A DNA stretch of 64,000 nucleotides from Gracilariopsis chorda (Eukaryota > Rhodophyta > Florideophyceae > Gracilariales > Gracilariaceae), in the NCBI GenBank assembly GCA_003194525.1, contig NBIV01000022.1, positions 248,001 through 312,000 of the forward strand. Reading direction: 5' to 3'. The notes under the pieces are model-generated. The model saw nothing but the letters and a program-made list of their open reading frames with translations. It was not told where the DNA came from and searched no databases. Positions 60,220 through 64,000 of this stretch are shown piece by piece. The stretch's first letter is position 1. Every line of letters begins with the position of its first letter. The position numbers were made by a program, and so were the translations under genes.

Positions 60220-61524
60220 TTGAGAGAAATACAATACGGAGAGAAAATGGGTGAGTCTAAAAGACTCTCCCATCTGTCTCTCAACACACACGGAAGCGTT
60301 TTCTACTTACCAGGACGAGCAGGGACAGGGAGGACCTACCACCTATCTTTGCAGAGAGATATGGTTGAGCACGAACGGCTATTGGTGCAGATGACAGCCA
60401 CGACAGGTGTGCTGCTGCACTGTAGGAAGGCGGAAGAACTTTGCATAGTTTGCTTTGATTCGGAATCGATGACAACAAAAAATCGCAAAGTAGAGAGCGT
60501 CGGACACTTTCCAAGTACGGAACATGATCAAAGAGAGCAGAACTAATCCAGAAGACTGTTTTGCTGGTAATTGATGAAGCGTCAATGTGCCCCAAAATTC
60601 TCTTCGAAATTGTGAACACCATATTGAAGATTTAAGAAACGCTACGAAAACCTTTGGGGGCATGGTCATAGTTATGGCCAGCGACTATATGCAACTGATT
60701 CCAGTTGTTCCAAAAATGAGATCAGTATCCGAAGGAGATGAAACAATTCGTGTTATTCTAGTGAGTCTCCTACGGCAGCCTCCATGGTACTCTTGCGAGC
60801 TTTGGGACAAAAGAGTCAAAGTTCTCCGCCTTACAGAAAAGGTTCGTCAACAAGATGATCCAGTTATTGCCAAAGGTTTCCTCAGGCTTGGTCGTGGGAC
60901 GTTTCCAGAATCTGCAAGGCTTCCAATCATGTATACATCAGATGCAGAGGAAGAATAAAAGTTGCTGTGGAAATGGTTTACAAAAGAAAGAAGGAAGATG
61001 CCAAGCGCAACCGATTGATTGCTGCGCCAACAAATGAATTAGTTGAGGAACATAACCAGAACGCATTGAAGTGGTTCGCAGGAAAGATGTTTGACTTGAA
61101 TTCTGCAACGAAGATCGTTCCCAATCGAAGGCCAAACGGTGAAAACTTTCACAAAAATAGTATCATTGGACCTGAACTGACGTATGATTACCCTCCAACT
61201 GAAGTCCCGCAAAATCATTTGAATTTGAAGTTGGGTGTTCCTGTTATAGTGATTCGAAATGTACTTCATCTGCACTTGCTGAATGGAAAGATGTTTATCG
61301 TTGCCAACATTTTTCGCAGAGTGATTCGACTTTCGGGCATTTATGGACATGGGCAAACTCAGCAAAGATTTTCACTGCACCGCATTGACTTTGTCTTTGA
61401 GTCTGCAGATGTGAAAAAGAAACGTCGCCATTTTTCCATCAGATTGGCATTAAAACAAACTGTGTGTAGTACAGTGGATCCTAAGGTGAGATTGTGGTGT
61501 GACTTTACGACCGAATACTCCTAA
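60220..61524 (+). pseudogene. Helitron 2 Pif1-type helicase domain, broken
   Basis: Walker A reads GRAGTGRT (60313-60336): the catalytic Lys is Arg (AGG, 60331-60333). Walker B region DEASM near 60.57 kb; TFGGMVIVMASDYMQLIPVV (motif III area, ASDYMQ for GGDFRQ); LRLTEKVRQQDDP (NMR-type motif). Then IAAPTNELVEEHNQNALKW and LNLKLGVPVIVIRNVLHLHL, then NGKMFIVANIFRRVI, the Pif1 C-terminal motifs. It ends FSIRLALKQTV close to where the final TINKSQGQT motif is expected, then is cut by other sequence. Confidence 0.8.
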
Positions 61525-62268
61525 GGAGGGCTCGTATTTTATTAACTGAGCCACGCGGTGCATAGCTCGGCCCACGTGCGCTACAGTACCCTTGAGGAAC
61601 GGTAGAATTTAGATTTATTTTAGTTAATTGGTGCAGGTAATTACTACAGTAGTGAGACCTACCGAGGCGGGCTCCCGGCGTAGTACTTAACCTGCCGGTC
61701 GAGCTCCACCTCTTGGGAAGTAAACGAAGCACCCTTGAGTCTGCCTCTATTTTTCCGGTTGGAGACTCTCCTCGAACTTCCGTAGGTTTCTAAGCCGCCG
61801 ATCCCCAGGTCGCCTCGTAGCAGCGCCTGTAGGAGCATTTTCCGCCCAGTGAACCTCCCTTTCCGCTTGGTGTTTGCGGACCCCCTTTCAGAATTCCCCC
61901 GGCTCGTGACAGCGATTACCGGAGACCACCTTTAGGAACTCGCGCCTTTGGATTCAACAAAAACTCCTAACGGATGTTGTGCGCTACTACCTCGAAAGGA
62001 GAACTGACGGTACCACAACTGGTCTCCTGACTTAGAAGGTCAGTTTCCTAAAGGAATCGCAAGAGTCACGACAGAACAGCGTTTCTAGTTTGCAACGATC
62101 GGAACCCAACAGTGGAATTCTTCCTTAAGAGGAATCGGAAGTGGAAGGAAATCACCCTCGACCAACTCCAATATTGACCACTCAGAACCCCCAATAAAAA
62201 CCCCCTCACAGGACCCTCAAGCAACCGACTCCGTCGGTGGGCGCAGCACGCGCAGCACTCCCCAGGAG
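61525..62268 (+). repeat. Presumed 5' LTR and leader of element C
   Basis: GC-rich and gene-free, between the Helitron 2 end and the gag ORF. A possible LTR starts TGAGCCACG near 61536 and ends TTTGCA near 62095, after which AACCCAACAGTGG is a primer-site-like leader. The partner LTR is outside the window, so ends are guesses. Confidence 0.4.
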
Positions 62269-63990
62269 ATGGCCGCCAGACTGAAGGATCCTGAAAGTCT
62301 CCTTAGGAATCCCGGCTCCTCTGTGGAGCGTTTCAGGAATCGCCTTAGGAGAGTGCACGATCGGAGGCAAGCGGAATCCCCCGCGACACCTCTGGAGAAC
62401 GGCGACGTGGAGGTTGAAGAACCACACACGGCATCGCAGCCGCCGCCTCAGAAGCTGCAGGGACGAGAACACCCGGAGGCTAACTCCCTCCTGGAGTCCC
62501 TGGCCCCACGCCTTACGGATTGGCTCTCACAGAAGCCGGTCGAAAGAACTCCTGCAGGTGTCGAGGCGTATTTCGGAGCGCGCCGCCACGCCCTTGTGGA
62601 GGAAATCGCAACGGATAGTGCTCACCGTGCTGTGGATGCCTTGCTCGATTCGGACCCCTTCCTAGAGGTGATATCAGATGTGATCCGTTCGGAGGTTCGT
62701 TCCCAAACCGCGCAGCTGCTCCCCGCAGCGGCGTTTCAAAGTCATTCTTCCGTACAGGAGAGGTTCCCTCTATCAACACCTAGGGTGACACCGGGCAGAG
62801 AAGGACAGGATACTGCCGCCCCCTACGCCAGAGGGGGAAAGGATACTGCCGTAGGGAAACGGGAACACCTCAGGAATATTGCTATGCACCGTCTGGATCT
62901 GTCGCCCCACGGAGGAGGACAGGATACCGGTCGCGAAGTATTTCACCCAAGGAGAGAAGGACAGGATACTCCTCGGGTGAATCGCGATAGCGGGGGTATC
63001 GGCAGTCACCCAGACAACCTAAAGGAAAGACGCCAAAAGAAACGGAGGGAAAAAAGCAGAAAGCGAAACACCGATTCGGAGAGAAGCTCAGACTCTGAAT
63101 CCGTAAACAGCTCCAGCTCGGAGTACAGTATACCTCCCAAGGAGAAGAGCAGAAGGGTCAGGAAGGTCGTCCCGCTTAACGACCTCTTCGCCAAAGTGGT
63201 GGATTATGACACCTACAGGTTGAATGATCGCTCCACTCTTTATGACGCGTCGGTCGCTAAACGACTCACGAAGATCCAGCGCCGCATGGATATTCAAATG
63301 AAGACGCACTCCTTCTCAGGTGAAGACCCCATCTCGGTGTTGAATTTTCTCACACGCTTCCGTTCAGCGTGTAATACCAATGGTGTCCATGAAGGTGCCG
63401 CCGTATAGTGCTTTCAGTTCTACCTCACAGGTCAAGCGCACTCGCTGGTGCAGCCGCACCTCACGGCGGAGGGCACCATTGTGGATGATCCTGGAACGGA
63501 GATCTTGACGACGTACCCGGAGGTGGTGAATTTCCTCCTCAAAAGGTATGCAACGGACCAGGTGATAGCCGATGCTGACGCTGAAGTCACCTCCTATAGG
63601 GAGAATACGAGAATGACCGAAACGGAGTTCTCGCAGAAGCTGTGGACGAAGGCCTTACGGTGTGCGAACGTGTACTCCGAACGTCGGTTGAAGTCGTTGT
63701 TTGTCGAGAGACTCCTTCCCTTGATCCGCGCCAGGGTGCGTAATCACTTGACAACGCACCCGAAGACCACCTATACGGAGCTAACACGTTTCGCGGAATC
63801 ATATGGGGACACTCACCGTGCCGATCGCCGCAGCCACGCTCCACTTTCGGACAAACCGACGGCCTTAAGGAACCGTCGGGCATCCGCCCTGGGACTCCAG
63901 CACCTCAGGGGAGGTCGAAGAGCTCGCGCTCGAGGGAGAGCAAGAGGCCCTTGCTCTCACATATGCCTCATCTCAGGGAGCACCGTCTAG
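62269..63990 (+). pseudogene. Element C Gag, one in-frame stop
   Basis: Retroelement Gag of 573 codons in a single frame, ATG at 62269, broken only by TAG at 63406-63408 (between EGAAV and CFQFYLTGQAHSLV, where a Trp codon would fit). N-terminal: polar, with a helical stretch. Middle (about 170-245): four GxxDT repeats (REGQDT, RGGKDT, GGGQDT, REGQDT), then a Lys/Arg/Ser-rich region with an SDSESVNSSSSEY acidic patch. The capsid domain follows: HSFSGEDPISVLNFLTRFRS, CFQFYLTGQAHSLVQPHL, MTETEFSQKLWTKALRC. A basic RG-rich end (GRRARARGRARGP) may be nucleocapsid-like. Pol would lie beyond the window. Well preserved, so younger than the Helitrons it interrupts. Confidence 0.75.
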
Positions 63991-64000
63991 GACGAGGACA

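Larger units (their letters stand above)
57000..61524 (+). mobile_element. Helitron 2: near full-length RepHel remnant
   Basis: The plus-strand series runs Cys-rich N-motif, Helitron-like N domain, HUH and tyrosine Rep motifs, then a Pif1-type helicase up to its last motifs. Many stops and shifts. It ends at 61.52 kb where the LTR region of element C begins, so the 3' terminus is lost or displaced. It is related to Helitron 1 but diverged (for example MRAFVVEPSVLFRSEDPVTQ against VVDPNGLYRVESQVLRLVEG). Confidence 0.82.

Noticed and set aside
62269-63990. In-frame TAG as possible evidence for a reassigned stop codon
   Set aside because: Host genes here end with TAA, TGA and TAG in normal places, and other elements show all three stops. 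Simple decay is enough.
1-64000. CRISPR arrays, bacterial operons or a defence island
   Set aside because: The window is eukaryotic. No regularly spaced direct repeats with unique spacers occur. The only regular tandem array is the 68-bp minisatellite, which has no spacers.

Overview
This is a eukaryotic nuclear window in which intron-poor host genes sit in a landscape of nested, mostly broken transposable elements. Long intronless host ORFs (THO subunit, PPR protein, CAF-1 subunit), one small gene whose best model needs a 104-bp spliceosomal intron with an exact TACTAAC branch site, and the mix of Ty3, copia, Helitron, piggyBac and non-LTR elements suggest an intron-poor alga. A red alga is my guess. 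An oomycete-like protist is an alternative, because one gag-pol family resembles elements I know from oomycetes. The sequence does not settle the taxon.

Layout. 1-3.26 kb: an old Ty3/gypsy element on the minus strand. 3.27-8.51 kb: a complete LTR element (A) with a TATAT target duplication, sitting in what looks like the TATA box of the older element's LTR. 10.6-25.9 kb is the host island: THOC1-like (10.6-12.1, minus), an HVA22/REEP-like gene (13.7-14.2, minus), a non-LTR retrotransposon (14.3-18.9, minus), PPR protein (19.3-21.5, plus), CAF-1 p60-like (21.6-24.0, minus, tail to tail with PPR) and a small secreted protein (25.3-25.9, plus). Two copies of a ~645-bp short element with 11-bp target duplications lie at 12.6 and 14.9 kb, the second inside the non-LTR element.

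29.3-30.0 and 47.0-47.3 kb carry inverted copies of a CAG/CTG-rich, hairpin-rich repeat. 30.8-38.3 kb is an AT-rich chromovirus-type Ty3 element (B) with 361-bp LTRs, a TTCAC target duplication, an extra zinc-finger ORF before gag, and a 911-bp insertion inside its reverse transcriptase. 43-46.7 kb holds a gag fragment and a decayed piggyBac-like transposase. 48.0-50.8 and 57.0-61.5 kb are two diverged Helitron Rep/helicase remnants, separated by a decayed copia-like element (50.8-53.2, minus), an unrecognised membrane-protein-like pseudogene (53.9-55.8, minus) and a 68-bp minisatellite. From about 61.5 kb a GC-rich LTR element (C) begins, cuts off the second Helitron and runs off the window end.

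The host genes do not form a pathway. They are ordinary nuclear, organellar and ER housekeeping functions: mRNA export, chromatin assembly, organelle RNA metabolism and ER shaping. I see no multi-gene novel system. The most informative signals are the exactly bounded nested insertions, the compensatory base change in the short element, the zinc-finger ORF of element B and the uncharacterised pseudogene near 55 kb.
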